The notes: generated by a model from the sequence alone, not told the origin. A stretch of DNA of 64,000 nt from Planctomycetota bacterium (GCA_016179685.1 JACPCR010000060.1:43677-107676), one strand, 5' to 3'. Numbered from the stretch's first letter, positions 17,705 to 26,562 are shown. Translations and numbers: made by a program.

Positions 17705-18472
17705 CTACGGGTCACTGGCCGACCGGCGTGCGGTAACCGTCCGGGCAAGGAGCAGGACCTTGCGCGCGGCCAACGGGCTCAAGGCTGCCAGAATCTGCCG
17801 GAATCGGGCGTTCTGAAGGGCGGCCTCGGATCTCTCCCTCGAGAGGCACGCCGGGCAGGCGATGTAGGGCAGGAACGGAAATCTGGAGACGGTCTGAAGA
17901 GCGCGCTCGCCGCCGGGAAGGGGGCCGCTGACCGGTACGCTTTCGCGAATGTGCCGGACCAGTTCTTCTTCGGATCGGGCGTTGGTGCTATCAGAAAGCT
18001 TGCGGACGTACTCTTCGACCGCGGCGGCCCGGTCGGCCCGGTAGGCGTTTCCGCAGCAGGCGGGGTAGCCCAGGGGCACGTGGACGGGAAGATCGCCACG
18101 TGCGGCCCCTTCGATGGCATCTTCCTGGGCAGAATGCTTGTAAATCCACAGGACGCAGTCAGAGGACTTGGGAGACCGGTCCCAGCGCTCGGCCACGGTG
18201 CGGGCCACCTGTGGCGAAATCCGGGCCTCGTTCAAATAGTCTCTTGGCGGACGCCGCGTCTCCTTGAGGAACAGCCGCAACAGGGGTGCCCGTTGGTCCA
18301 GGAACTGGATGTACTTTGGAGGCGTCGGCTCGTCAAAACCGATGGCGCTCGCCGGCTTCTCGTTCATGATCACGGCGAGCAATGAAATCTTGTAATGCCA
18401 GTCCACGAGAGGGACATCGGAAATCCTAAGGGACTCGAGTTCCAGGAGGAGCTGCTGAAAGGGACTGGGCAT
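17705..18472 (-). CDS. Hypothetical protein with paired cysteine motifs
   Basis: A 255-residue soluble protein I cannot assign with confidence. It has two conserved-looking cysteine sites, LGYPACCGNAYRADR in the middle and LPYIACPACLSRER near the C terminus. A metal-binding or Fe-S role is therefore possible. The stretch around LGYPACC recalls poorly characterised DUF483-type proteins, but this is only a resemblance. The N-terminal third is hydrophilic and helical. It is convergent with the PhyH gene upstream and has no operon partner. Confidence 0.6.
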   Translation of the reverse strand: MPSPFQQLLLELESLRISDVPLVDWHYKISLLAVIMNEKPASAIGFDEPTPPKYIQFLDQRAPLLRLFLKETRRPPRDYLNEARISPQVARTVAERWDRSPKSSDCVLWIYKHSAQEDAIEGAARGDLPVHVPLGYPACCGNAYRADRAAAVEEYVRKLSDSTNARSEEELVRHIRESVPVSGPLPGGERALQTVSRFPFLPYIACPACLSRERSEAALQNARFRQILAALSPLAARKVLLLARTVTARRSASDP

Positions 18473-18798
18473 GGATCGAATAGAATCCCGTGAGGGGCAC
18501 CGACCTCGGATTCCTTCTGTAACTGGAACAGGGTATCCCCACGGCCGTCAAAAATCTAACCGTGTCATTTCTGAGGGTATTCAGGGAGCTCCGTTCGACA
18601 TGAAGATTCGGCGAGCTATAATCTCAAGAAGGAAACGCGTTACAAAAAAGGTTGGGCGGGCGCACGGGGGTGAATTCGGGCACTCAATCGCCCTTTCAGT
18701 TGATTTGCGATACCCGCCTGGCAATGTATTCATGCCTGTCCATGCCCCGTCATTTCGAAGCAAAGACTGGCGTTGATCACCGCGTCGGAATGGCATAG
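18473..18798. other. Intergenic region without a clear gene
   Basis: About 325 bases. A 101-codon frame at 18471-18776 exists but has no Shine-Dalgarno and no recognisable protein features. The only structured signal is the possible promoter at 18594-18622. Confidence 0.5.
18594..18622 (+). promoter_or_regulatory. Possible sigma70-type promoter upstream of antitoxin
   Basis: TTCGAC (18594-18599) and a perfect TATAAT (18617-18622) are separated by 17 bases. The next plus-strand gene is the addiction-module antitoxin about 200 bases on. Confidence 0.4.
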
Positions 18799-18834
18799 CA
18801 TCGAACAACGGAGCATAAAGCACTTATTGACAGT

Positions 18835-19017
18835 GTGTTGCAACTCACGCCGGCGGATCGTATGCGGCTACTGAACGTCATCTACTCCAGCCTTGAGCGG
18901 CCAGATACCGCGATCGACAAGATTTGGTATGACGAAGCAGAGCGGCGGTTGGCTGCATACAAGGCGGGCAAGGTGCAGGGCATTCCGGCTGACCAGGTGC
19001 TTGGCGAGCGGCCATGA
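18835..19017 (+). CDS. Addiction-module antitoxin-like protein (5' end uncertain)
   Basis: About 60 residues. LTPADRMRLLNVIYSSLERP, then IDKIWYDEAERRLAAYKAGK, matches the short RelB-like antitoxins of the TIGR02574 type, which end with an E-x3-R-x5-G helix. GTG 18835 is the first usable start. Upstream codons in frame (EHKALIDSV, back to about 18799) look homologous but contain no ATG, so the true start may have been lost. It overlaps a ParE-like toxin start by ATGA. Confidence 0.62.
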   Translation: MLQLTPADRMRLLNVIYSSLERPDTAIDKIWYDEAERRLAAYKAGKVQGIPADQVLGERP

Positions 19018-19187
19018 TCCTGATTCTCGATCCCCTTGCCCAGAGGGAGTACAACGATGCGTTTGAGTACTACGAGGCCAAGGAAGAGGGGCTCGGTGAG
19101 AAGTTTCGAAATCCTGCTCATTTCCGCGCTGGAATAGAAATTGATCGACCATGTTCTCCCAAAGTAAGGAAATCGGGCTGGGGGTGA
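19014..19187 (+). pseudogene. Truncated ParE/RelE-type toxin
   Basis: ATG 19014 overlaps the antitoxin stop as ATGA, a normal toxin-antitoxin arrangement. The frame encodes ILDPLAQREYNDAFEYYEAK and then EEGLGEKF, the first helices of ParE-family ribosome/gyrase toxins. After about 33 residues the similarity ends and the frame runs out at 19187 inside the next gene. The usual toxin has about 90-100 residues, so two thirds, including the C-terminal catalytic strand, are missing. It is therefore very likely inactive. Confidence 0.65.
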
Positions 19188-20206
19188 TCGGGCTGGGCAT
19201 GGGCTCGGCCGCGTTCGTCGCGCACGAGCATGCGGACCTCTGCTCGTTCCGGGTGCGGGCCGTCTGCGATATCAACGAGGATCGGCTGAAAAAGACCGTG
19301 GAGGCGCACCACGTGCCTATCGCGACAACGGACTGGCGGGAACTGGTTTGCAGGCCGGAGGTGGACGCCGTGGGCGTATACAGCCCGGACGCGCTCCATG
19401 CCGAGCATGTCCTAGGGGCGCTCGAAGCAGGCAAGCCGGTCTTGGTGACCAAGCCCTTCACCACCTGCCTGTCGGATGCGAAACGCATCCTGGGAGAGTG
19501 CCGGCGACGCGGCCTGCCGTTACTGGTCGGACAAACCTGCCGGTTCATCCGCGACTACCAGATCGCGAGGCGGCTGGCCCGTGAGGGCCGATACGGCCGG
19601 GTCCTCTACGTGGAGGCGACCTACAACCATGATCTCTGCGACACGTTCGAGGCGACCCCGTGGCGCTACCGGATGCCGCAGGATTTCCTGTTCGGTGGCC
19701 TGTGCCATCCCATGGACCTGGCTTTGTGGGTGGGTGGGCGTCCTCGTCGCGTGAGCGCTTTCTGCCACGAAGCGAGGCGTGACGAGCGGTATCCGCACGG
19801 CGTCCCGGACAACTACGTGGTGAACGTGGAGTTTACGAGCGAGGCTTTGGGGCGGGTGATCGGCCTGTATTCCTTTGTGCATGCCGACGGGATTCCCTAC
19901 ATCAGCCTGACCATTGCGGGCACGCTTGCGGGCTCGTGTCAGGAACAGGTCACGTGGCAGCCGGTGGGGGGGCACAGGAAAGTCGATCCGCTGGCGCAGC
20001 ATGCGGGCCCGGCTGAAACGAGCGAGCGCGGCCGCGGGCATCTGGGCGAAGTTCTGAAATACCTCGTGCATTTCGAAGATTGCCTCCGAAACGGAGGCCA
20101 CCCTTCGCCTGGCGTCCTCGAAGCGACTCGCTTGATTTCTGCACTCGAAGCCACCCGCCAGTCCGCCCGGTCCGGTCGGGCGGAAGAGGTCGAGTGGGAT
20201 TTCTGA
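19151..20206 (+). CDS. Gfo/Idh/MocA-family oxidoreductase
   Basis: A 351-residue NAD(P)-dependent sugar or inositol dehydrogenase-like protein. The Rossmann domain begins GVIGLGMGSAAFVAHEHADL, then VCDINEDRL and VYSPDALHAEHVLGALEAGK. The usual EKP motif is TKP (VLVTKPF). The C-terminal domain contains GGLCHPMDLALWVGG, the conserved D/H-x3-D region. ATG 19151 lies inside the toxin remnant and lacks a good Shine-Dalgarno, so deletion of the toxin may have brought this gene to its present position. The substrate is unknown. Confidence 0.83.
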   Translation: MFSQSKEIGLGVIGLGMGSAAFVAHEHADLCSFRVRAVCDINEDRLKKTVEAHHVPIATTDWRELVCRPEVDAVGVYSPDALHAEHVLGALEAGKPVLVTKPFTTCLSDAKRILGECRRRGLPLLVGQTCRFIRDYQIARRLAREGRYGRVLYVEATYNHDLCDTFEATPWRYRMPQDFLFGGLCHPMDLALWVGGRPRRVSAFCHEARRDERYPHGVPDNYVVNVEFTSEALGRVIGLYSFVHADGIPYISLTIAGTLAGSCQEQVTWQPVGGHRKVDPLAQHAGPAETSERGRGHLGEVLKYLVHFEDCLRNGGHPSPGVLEATRLISALEATRQSARSGRAEEVEWDF

Positions 20207-20221
20207 AGCTTCTAGCCCGGC

Positions 20222-22111
20222 CTATTTCACCAGCATCGCCTGCGCCCGGGCCAGAATGTCCTCGACGCTCAACCCGCAATAGGAAAAGATGTCCTTCTCC
20301 CTGCGTGCGGACTTGGGGAAGCTTTCGACCGCCATGACCTCCACACGGTATCCGCCGCGCGCGGCGGCAGCACGCGACACCGCCGGGCCCAGCCCCGCAT
20401 AGTTGTCCTCCACTGTCAGCAGACGTCCCTCCGTCCGGTCAGCGCATCCCAGGATGGTCTCGGTATCCAACGGCTTGAGCGAGTAGGCGTCCACCAGCGA
20501 TACCTTGAGGCCCTTTTCCTTCTCGAGCCGGGCGGCGGCCTCCTTCGCTACGTGCACCATGTAGCCGTGGCTCACCAGAGTGACCGCGTCTCCGCGCTGC
20601 AACACGTTCGACCCGCCAACCCGGAATTTCGTATCCGGCCCATAGAGCAGCGGCATATCCGGGCGGTAGTTCCGCAGGTACATCCAGCCCTCGTGCGCCG
20701 CGGCTAAGCTGACGAACTGGTAACCCTGCACCGCATCCGAGGCGCTCAACACCACGATGCCGGGCAGAGACATCATGTAAGGCACGTCCGAAAGCGCCAT
20801 CTGGGACGGGCCGTCGGAGCAAGGCGTGATGCCCACGTGCGAGCCAACGGCCTTGATGTTGAGACCGGACTGCCCGTTCATCTCCCACTGGGCGTAGCCC
20901 ATGACCAGGAACTTCCCAAACGAGTTGATGAAGGGGACGAGACCTGAGGCGGCGAGGCCCCCGCCGACCCCGACCATGTTCTGTTCCGCTATGGCGCACT
21001 CGAAGAAGCGCTCCGGGAAGGCATCCCGGAAGTAAACCGTAAAGGTTGAATTGCTCACTTCGGCGTCCAGAACCACGACCTTTTCGTTCACCTTGCCCAG
21101 TTCCCTCAGGGCGTAGCCGTAGGCCTTCCGAGGGGCCATCTTCCCCTTCTGGGCAAAATCCTTGTCCAGCGCCGCAAAATTCGGGACCGGCAACCCGCTC
21201 TCATCCCGAAGCCACCGCGTGGTTCGCTCGTCGGGCTTCTGCGGTCTCAGCCGCCCGGTGCTGCTCCGGCTCAGCGTCCTCAGTTCGCCCACCGCTTTCT
21301 CGACCTCGGCCGGCGACAACGGCTTCCCGTGCGGATTTCCCTTCTGCAATGCACCCACCCCCCAGCCTTTCACCGTGTTCGCCAGAATAGCCACGGGAGA
21401 GCCCTGCACTTCATTCGCACGGTCCAACGCGGCCAGAAGCTGGGATACGTCGTGCCCGTCCACTTCCAGCACCTGCCATCTCCGGGCCTGCAGCTCAGCC
21501 CGGTAATCCATCGGCATGAGTTCCTTCGTCGCCCCACTCTGGCCATAACCGTTCACGTTCAGGATCAAGATGACCTCCAGGCGGTACTTCGAAGCGAACC
21601 GCATCGCTTCGTCATACTGCCCCTCCCGCACCTCGCTGTCGCCCGCGATGCAGTAAATCTTCCGCCGCAGGCCCCGCACACGATTCCCCAGCACCAGTCC
21701 GTTCGCATTGGACAGGCCCTGGCCAAGGGAGCCCGTCGCCGTGTCGAAAAAGGGCACGCCGAGCACCGGGTTCGGATGCCCATCCAGCGGGCTGGCCAGG
21801 TCCCTCAAACTCAACAAGTCTTCACGAGTCAGAGCCCGCGCCGCCCGCGGGCTCTTGCCGATCTTGTAACCCATTTCCGCCATGGCGGCATACACCACGG
21901 GCACGGAGTGCCCTTCCGAGAGGACCAAACGATCGCTCAAGGTGTTCCAGGGATTCTCCGGGTCGTGGCGCATTCGATAGAAGAGCGCGCTGACGATGTG
22001 AACCAGGGAGAGGGCCGAACTGGGATGACCCGCGCCGGCCGCAGCGGTCATCCGCACGCTGTCTTCCCCATAGATGAGGGCTCGCTCGTAAAGCGCTTGT
22101 TCAATGGACAT
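20222..22111 (-). CDS. tkt: Transketolase
   Basis: A 629-residue thiamine-diphosphate enzyme of the pentose phosphate pathway, one chain with pyrimidine- and pyrophosphate-binding domains. Visible blocks are GAGHPSSALS, VLSEGHSVPVVYA, DGHPNPVLGVPFFDTATGSL and the ThDP/Mg motif AGDSEVREGQ followed by LNVNGYGQSG. The second half has AIAEQNMVGVGGGLAASGLV. GDSE in place of GDGE and SEGH in place of SKGH are small departures also seen in divergent transketolases. The Shine-Dalgarno is weak. It is convergent with the Gfo/Idh gene, 15 bases apart. Confidence 0.92.
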   Translation of the reverse strand: MSIEQALYERALIYGEDSVRMTAAAGAGHPSSALSLVHIVSALFYRMRHDPENPWNTLSDRLVLSEGHSVPVVYAAMAEMGYKIGKSPRAARALTREDLLSLRDLASPLDGHPNPVLGVPFFDTATGSLGQGLSNANGLVLGNRVRGLRRKIYCIAGDSEVREGQYDEAMRFASKYRLEVILILNVNGYGQSGATKELMPMDYRAELQARRWQVLEVDGHDVSQLLAALDRANEVQGSPVAILANTVKGWGVGALQKGNPHGKPLSPAEVEKAVGELRTLSRSSTGRLRPQKPDERTTRWLRDESGLPVPNFAALDKDFAQKGKMAPRKAYGYALRELGKVNEKVVVLDAEVSNSTFTVYFRDAFPERFFECAIAEQNMVGVGGGLAASGLVPFINSFGKFLVMGYAQWEMNGQSGLNIKAVGSHVGITPCSDGPSQMALSDVPYMMSLPGIVVLSASDAVQGYQFVSLAAAHEGWMYLRNYRPDMPLLYGPDTKFRVGGSNVLQRGDAVTLVSHGYMVHVAKEAAARLEKEKGLKVSLVDAYSLKPLDTETILGCADRTEGRLLTVEDNYAGLGPAVSRAAAARGGYRVEVMAVESFPKSARREKDIFSYCGLSVEDILARAQAMLVK

Positions 22112-22203
22112 GGATGAAGCCTTGTCAGGCAGGTCGCGGGACGTTCTCCTACCGCGGGTTTGAACTTAGCTGATTGGCCTGGACTTGTCAAAACCGCTCA
22201 GGG

Positions 22204-22370
22204 AGAAATGGCAGAGGCCTTCGGCCTCTGCCATTTCTTTTTTGAAATCCGCCGATAGGCGGACGTCAAAAAGAACTTTTGCTTGCCCGCCAGGGTTGGG
22301 CCGGCGAAGCCGGGCCCACTCTGGTGGCTCTGAAATCCGCGTAGCCCGAGGGGCACAGCGGATTTCATTA
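22204..22370. repeat. Composite family 2 repeat
   Basis: A perfect 16-bp stem AGAAATGGCAGAGGCC-TTC-GGCCTCTGCCATTTCT (22204-22238) is followed by TGAAATCCGCC. Then comes CAGGGTTGGGCCGGC-GAA-GCCGGGCCC at 22291-22318, then CTCTGAAATCCGCG...CAGCGGATTTCA to 22368. Its right end meets the stop codon of the minus-strand PhyH gene. Confidence 0.85.
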
Positions 22371-23183
22371 AGGGAGGGTGCTTCTCGTGCGTGCGTACAC
22401 GATGGGATTCTGATCCTCGTCGCGGAGCGCGTCCCCGATCTTGAGACGGGCGATCTGTTCATCGGAGAGGATATTCTTCTTTCCATTGAAGGTGCAGCCG
22501 TCGGGCATGAATCCACAGGTCATGGCGCGCCGAAAGCCCGGAGTCATGTTGGCATGGGCGCCATGGGCGGTGAGGCCGTTATGGAAGGAGCAGCTTCCCG
22601 CCTTCATCGGGGCAGCCACGGACCGGAGAGAAGCGAATTCAGGGTAGATTTTGAAGAGGGCGTTCATGTTGGGGCCGATGCCCGCGTTGTCGAACCGGGC
22701 GGTCTTGTGCGTGCCGGGCAGGAAGAAGAGGCAGCCGTTCTCGAAGGTGGCGTCGTCCAGGGCGACCCAGATGGAGACCGCATGGCGGGAGCTGAAGGAC
22801 CAGTACGGCACATCGAGATGGAACGAAGTGGGATTCGCCCAGGGTTCCTTGATGAGCGTCTGATCGTGCCAGACGCGGATCGCGTCGATACCCTCCAGAT
22901 CGCAGGCCATCTTGCCGATGCGGGGGTCCAGAATCAGACGCCGCATCGTGGGGTTGTCCTTCCAGAGGTTCAGGCGCTGGATGAAGACGTTTTCGTAATA
23001 GCTTTCACCCCCGCCCTTCCAGTCCGGACGCCCCGGCAGTTTTCGGCCGTCTCGTATTCGGACCGACTCATCGACGGCTTCTCTCCAGACCGCCAGTTCT
23101 TCCGGGGTCAGAAAATCGGGAATAACGATGAACCCGTTCTCACGATAAGAATCGATCTGTGCCTGGGTCAGCTCGCTTCTCAT
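22368..23183 (-). CDS. Phytanoyl-CoA dioxygenase (PhyH) family protein
   Basis: A 271-residue Fe(II)/2-oxoglutarate oxygenase. The N terminus (ITQAQ-like helix, then YRENGFIVIPDFLTPEEL) is typical. The iron ligands are H122-x-D124 (SFHLDVPYW) and H207 (LTAHGAHAN), with R219 for 2-oxoglutarate (GFRRAM). HAVSIWVALDDATFENG forms the core. It differs from the other PhyH protein of this window in most positions. The stop TAA abuts a family 2 repeat. The substrate is unknown. Confidence 0.85.
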   Translation of the reverse strand: MRSELTQAQIDSYRENGFIVIPDFLTPEELAVWREAVDESVRIRDGRKLPGRPDWKGGGESYYENVFIQRLNLWKDNPTMRRLILDPRIGKMACDLEGIDAIRVWHDQTLIKEPWANPTSFHLDVPYWSFSSRHAVSIWVALDDATFENGCLFFLPGTHKTARFDNAGIGPNMNALFKIYPEFASLRSVAAPMKAGSCSFHNGLTAHGAHANMTPGFRRAMTCGFMPDGCTFNGKKNILSDEQIARLKIGDALRDEDQNPIVYARTRSTLP

Positions 23184-23439
23184 GAGAATCTCCTGCGAGA
23201 GGTCTTCCGCCCCTCCCCGGCGTCATAGGGCAGGCGAAGCCCGCAACCCAACAAGGCTGGGAAAGGTGTTCCGCCAGACTTGTCCCAGTGGGAGGCGGGT
23301 CAGGATACATCCGACACCGGACACCTATTCAAACATCTTCACATCTTCGCCGGGCGACCACGCAGTGGGCACGGAGCGGACGCGGAGGAATGATAATCGA
23401 AGACGATGAGACGGAAGGTAACAAACCCTGGCCAGCGAG

Positions 23440-24336
23440 TCAAACGTTGGGCAGGAAGGCGAGACAGGTCTGGACGTGAAGCGAAACGGTGTCCTCCGGG
23501 TTGCTGGCGTAGCCGCCGCCGAGCAGTCCTGCGATGGGGATGTTCCGGGCCCGACATTCCCCCACGACGAAGCGATCTCTCGCGAACAGGCCCTCCGCGG
23601 TCATGTCCAGATCGCCGAGCTGGTCGTCTCGGTAGGGGTCCACGCCCGCCTGATATACCACCAGTTCGGGCCGATGTTCGTCCAGGATGCGCGGCAGGTG
23701 CTCCCGAAGCAGCCGGAGGTATTCGGCGTCGCCCGTGCCGTTCTCGAGGCCCACGTCGAGTGTGCTGCGCTGTTTCAAGGGGTAGAGCCGTTCCTGGTGC
23801 ATTGAAAAGGTGAAGACCCTCGGATCCTCGTGGAAAATGAACGCCGTGCCGTTGCCTTGGTGGAGGTCCAGGTCCACCACGGCGGCGCGCTCGATGCGAG
23901 CGTCCCGTTGCAGCCGGCGGATGGCGATAGCGATATCGTTGAGATAACAGAAGCCCTCGGCGTGATGCGGGAAGGCATGATGGAAGCCGCCGCCGAGGTT
24001 GACCGCGGCGCCCTCCTCGATGGCCTTCCGGCACGCCAGGAGGGTTCCGCCGGCCGCGAGGTAGGCGGAAGCGATGATCTCGGGCGTCAGGGGCAGTTCC
24101 GAGGGCAAGGTCAGCGGCGTATGCCGGACGCCGCTCAGGTCCCTGAGGTAGGCCAGGGTGTGGACGAGCCGGGCGTCATCGAACGTAGCGGCCGGAGGCT
24201 CGAGCACCTGTCCCACCTGAAGGCGGTGGGACTGGAGCAATCGCTCGCACGTCAGGCGGTATTTCTGAATCTGGAAGACGTGCGGGCCGATGTCCGCCAG
24301 ATAGCGGGGCGAGTACGCGACGGGCACCATCGGCAT
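23440..24336 (-). CDS. Histone deacetylase-family (AcuC-like) deacetylase
   Basis: A 298-residue zinc amidohydrolase of the HDAC/AcuC/acetylpolyamine family. The charge-relay His pair H124-H125 (FPHHAEGFCYLND) is present. Zinc ligands are D157 and H159 (VVDLDLHQGNGT), and D233 follows in QAGVDPYRDDQLG. The transition-state Tyr lies in LLGGGYASN. Likely substrates are acetyl-lysine proteins or acetylated polyamines. Its start overlaps the stop of the small upstream gene by one base (TGATG), so the two form an operon. Confidence 0.9.
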   Translation of the reverse strand: MPMVPVAYSPRYLADIGPHVFQIQKYRLTCERLLQSHRLQVGQVLEPPAATFDDARLVHTLAYLRDLSGVRHTPLTLPSELPLTPEIIASAYLAAGGTLLACRKAIEEGAAVNLGGGFHHAFPHHAEGFCYLNDIAIAIRRLQRDARIERAAVVDLDLHQGNGTAFIFHEDPRVFTFSMHQERLYPLKQRSTLDVGLENGTGDAEYLRLLREHLPRILDEHRPELVVYQAGVDPYRDDQLGDLDMTAEGLFARDRFVVGECRARNIPIAGLLGGGYASNPEDTVSLHVQTCLAFLPNV

Positions 24337-24575
24337 CAGGGAAACTCGAGCTCTGCACGCAAGATGCGCTCCGCCTGGACCTGCTGCCGAGCGAGATAGG
24401 CCCGGAGCACGTCGCCGCTGGGCGACTCGAACTCGCCGATCATGGCGCCTTCCAGCGTATCCGCTACAAGGCGAACCAGCCTGACCTCCGAGTCCTCACG
24501 AAGACGGTCAGCCAGCCTCTTCAGATTCTGGCGGGTCACACAAGCGATGACGTGAACAGTAAGGTATCGGGCCAT
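24336..24575 (-). CDS. Small conserved-looking hypothetical protein
   Basis: 79 residues from ATG 24575 (MARYLTVHVIACVTRQNLKR); an alternative start at 24593 adds six. The order strand, helix, strand, strand, helix with EGAMIGEFESPSGDVLRAYL resembles a small ferredoxin-like alpha/beta fold such as a DUF4242 or muconolactone-isomerase-like domain. I do not recognise it further. Coupling to the deacetylase by TGATG suggests a common role. Confidence 0.6.
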   Translation of the reverse strand: MARYLTVHVIACVTRQNLKRLADRLREDSEVRLVRLVADTLEGAMIGEFESPSGDVLRAYLARQQVQAERILRAELEFP

Positions 24576-24655
24576 GAGAAGCGGCTCCTCCACCGGCCTG
24601 CGTTGACGTTCCGAGCCGGACGCAATAAGATAAGGGACCTATCCTCAGTAAACGC

Positions 24656-24693
24656 GTTCAGAAGTGCTGGTGCGCTTCTGAACAGGGATACTA
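24656..24693. repeat. Family 1 hairpin before sulfurtransferase gene
   Basis: GTTCAGAAGTGC (24656-24667) and GCGCTTCTGAAC (24672-24683) flank TGGT. The right end continues AGGGATACTAGAG. The outer left arm is poorly conserved. Confidence 0.8.
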
Positions 24694-24786
24694 GAGCCTT
24701 GACGTTAGGTGGGCAAGCGACGGCTCGCGGGTCGTTTCGCGGCCGCCGTTTTGAATTTCAGATCTCCTGCACCGGGAGGATCGAAC

Positions 24787-25626
24787 ATGGCATCTTCTGC
24801 AAGTCCTGAAGTTCTCGTGAGCACGGCCTGGGTGGCCGAGCACCTGTCCGATGCGAGAGTTCGGCTCGTGGAGGTGGACGTCGATACGCAGTCCTATGAG
24901 GCTGGCCACGTTCGCGGCGCTCTCGCCTGGAACTGGAACAACCAGCTTTGCGATACGCGGCGTCGGGACATCATCGGCAAGGGGGATTTCGAAAACTTGA
25001 TGGGGGAGTCGGGAATCGCCGCCGATACAACGGTGGTCATTTATGGTGACAACAACAACTGGTTCGCCGCGTGGGCCTTCTGGCAGATGAAAATCTACGG
25101 ACACCGGGACGTCCGGCTCATGGATGGCGGCCGCAAGAAATGGGAGATGGAACAGCGGGACCTGGTCCAGGAGAAACCGCCGGTCCAGCGTGTGGCCTAC
25201 AAGGCGAAGGAGCCCGACCTGAGCATTCGGGCCTTCCGGGACGAGGTTTTTCAGGGTCTCGACCAGAAGAACGTCAATCTGGTGGACGTGCGGTCCGCCG
25301 ACGAGTACACGGGCAAGATCATTGCTCCGCCCGGGCTTCCGGAGACGGCTCAAAGAGCAGGCCACATCCCCGGCGCCGTCAATATCCCCTGGAGCAAGGC
25401 GGTCAAAGAAGACGGCTCGTTCCGGTCCGTCGAGGAGCTCCGGGCGCTTTACGAGGCGAAAGGAGTCTCCCGGGACCGTTCGACCATTGCCTATTGCCGA
25501 ATCGGCGAGCGGTCCTCGCACACGTGGTTTGTGCTCAAGTACCTCCTGGGACACCCGAACGTGAAGAACTACGACGGTTCGTGGACCGAATGGGGCAACC
25601 TGGTGGATGCGCCCATCGAACGCTAG
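24787..25626 (+). CDS. Thiosulfate/3-mercaptopyruvate sulfurtransferase (tandem rhodanese)
   Basis: 279 residues forming two rhodanese domains. The N-terminal domain (about 10-130) is inactive and has VDTQSYEAGHVRGALAW. The C-terminal domain has VDVRSADEYTGK, AGHIPGAVNIPW and the active-site loop YCRIGERS with C237. ATG 24787 is preceded by GGGAGGAT, which fixes the start; the frame extends further up but into repeat DNA. It transfers sulfane sulfur from thiosulfate or mercaptopyruvate. The cysteine synthase gene follows three bases after the stop, indicating an operon for sulfur assimilation or sulfur carrier supply. Confidence 0.92.
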   Translation: MASSASPEVLVSTAWVAEHLSDARVRLVEVDVDTQSYEAGHVRGALAWNWNNQLCDTRRRDIIGKGDFENLMGESGIAADTTVVIYGDNNNWFAAWAFWQMKIYGHRDVRLMDGGRKKWEMEQRDLVQEKPPVQRVAYKAKEPDLSIRAFRDEVFQGLDQKNVNLVDVRSADEYTGKIIAPPGLPETAQRAGHIPGAVNIPWSKAVKEDGSFRSVEELRALYEAKGVSRDRSTIAYCRIGERSSHTWFVLKYLLGHPNVKNYDGSWTEWGNLVDAPIER

Positions 25627-25629
25627 AAT

Positions 25630-26562
25630 GTGGTGATCCCTGTGACGACTTCCGTATCCAGCCTGGCCGAGCATCCGACCCTCCAGCTCATCGGGAACAC
25701 GCCCCTGCTGCGCCTCGATTTCCTCAGAGAGTTGTTCCCGAGGGCGGAGATTTATACCAAGCTCGAATTGTTCAATCCGGGCGGGTCGATCAAGGATAGG
25801 CCGGTGCGGCGGATGCTTCTGGAGGCGATTGCCAGCGGGAATCTGACTCGGGAGAAGACCATCCTGGATTCCAGCTCGGGGAACGCTGGCATCGCTTATG
25901 CCATGCTCGGAGCGATCCTGGGATACCGGGTGGAACTGGTGGTACCCGGGAATGCGAGCCGGGAGCGCAAGATGCGGCTTCAGGCGCATGGTGCGACCGT
26001 CATTTACACGGACCCGATGCTGGGCTATGACGAGGCTCTCCGCGTGGTGCACCAGCGATACGAGCAGAATCCGGAGAGGTACTTTTTTGCGGACCAGTAT
26101 TCCAACGAGGACAACTGGCGCGCTCACTATGAGACCACCGGCGAGGAAATCCTCCGGCAGACGAACGGCAAATTGACCCACTTCGTCGCCGGCGTGGGCA
26201 CGGGGGGCACCATCACGGGTGTAGGTCGGCGGCTCAAGGAATACAACGATCACATCGAGGTTTATTGCGTCCTTCCCGAGCGTTTCCCGGGCGTGGAGGG
26301 TCTGAAGCCGCTCGGCCGGCCCGAGGACATTGTTCCCAAGATTCTCGACCAGAGCGTCATCGACGCCACGGTGGACGTTCCGGTGGAGCAGACGGCCGAG
26401 AAGGTGCATCTCCTGGCTCGGCACGGCCTTTTCATGGGCCAGTCCTCCGGCGCCTTCCTTCACGGCGCGTGCGAGGTGGCCCGGAGATTTCCCGAGGCCC
26501 GCATCGTGACCGTCTTCCCGGACCTGGGCGAGCGCTACTTCAGCATGGGTCTCTGGGACTAG
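25630..26562 (+). CDS. Cysteine synthase family PLP enzyme (CysK/CysM)
   Basis: 310 residues. LIGNTPLLRL and the PLP lysine K55 in NPGGSIKDRP open the protein. SSGNAGIAYAMLGA is the substrate loop, and GTGGTITGVGRRLKE binds the PLP phosphate. The C terminus ERYFSMGLWD is typical of cystathionine-beta-synthase-like and CysK proteins. It makes cysteine from an activated serine and sulfide. The SGNA loop in place of SGNT is a hint that the acceptor may not be O-acetylserine. GTG starts at 25630, 25633 or 25642 are possible. Its stop TAG is the first part of a family 1 hairpin. Confidence 0.88.
   Translation: MVIPVTTSVSSLAEHPTLQLIGNTPLLRLDFLRELFPRAEIYTKLELFNPGGSIKDRPVRRMLLEAIASGNLTREKTILDSSSGNAGIAYAMLGAILGYRVELVVPGNASRERKMRLQAHGATVIYTDPMLGYDEALRVVHQRYEQNPERYFFADQYSNEDNWRAHYETTGEEILRQTNGKLTHFVAGVGTGGTITGVGRRLKEYNDHIEVYCVLPERFPGVEGLKPLGRPEDIVPKILDQSVIDATVDVPVEQTAEKVHLLARHGLFMGQSSGAFLHGACEVARRFPEARIVTVFPDLGERYFSMGLWD

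Noticed and set aside
18471..18776. 101-codon plus-strand ORF
   Set aside because: No Shine-Dalgarno, no family features, and composition like noncoding DNA.
22204..22250. Rho-independent terminator
   Set aside because: The hairpin plus T-run points along the plus strand, but both flanking genes are on the minus strand; it recurs in other repeats.
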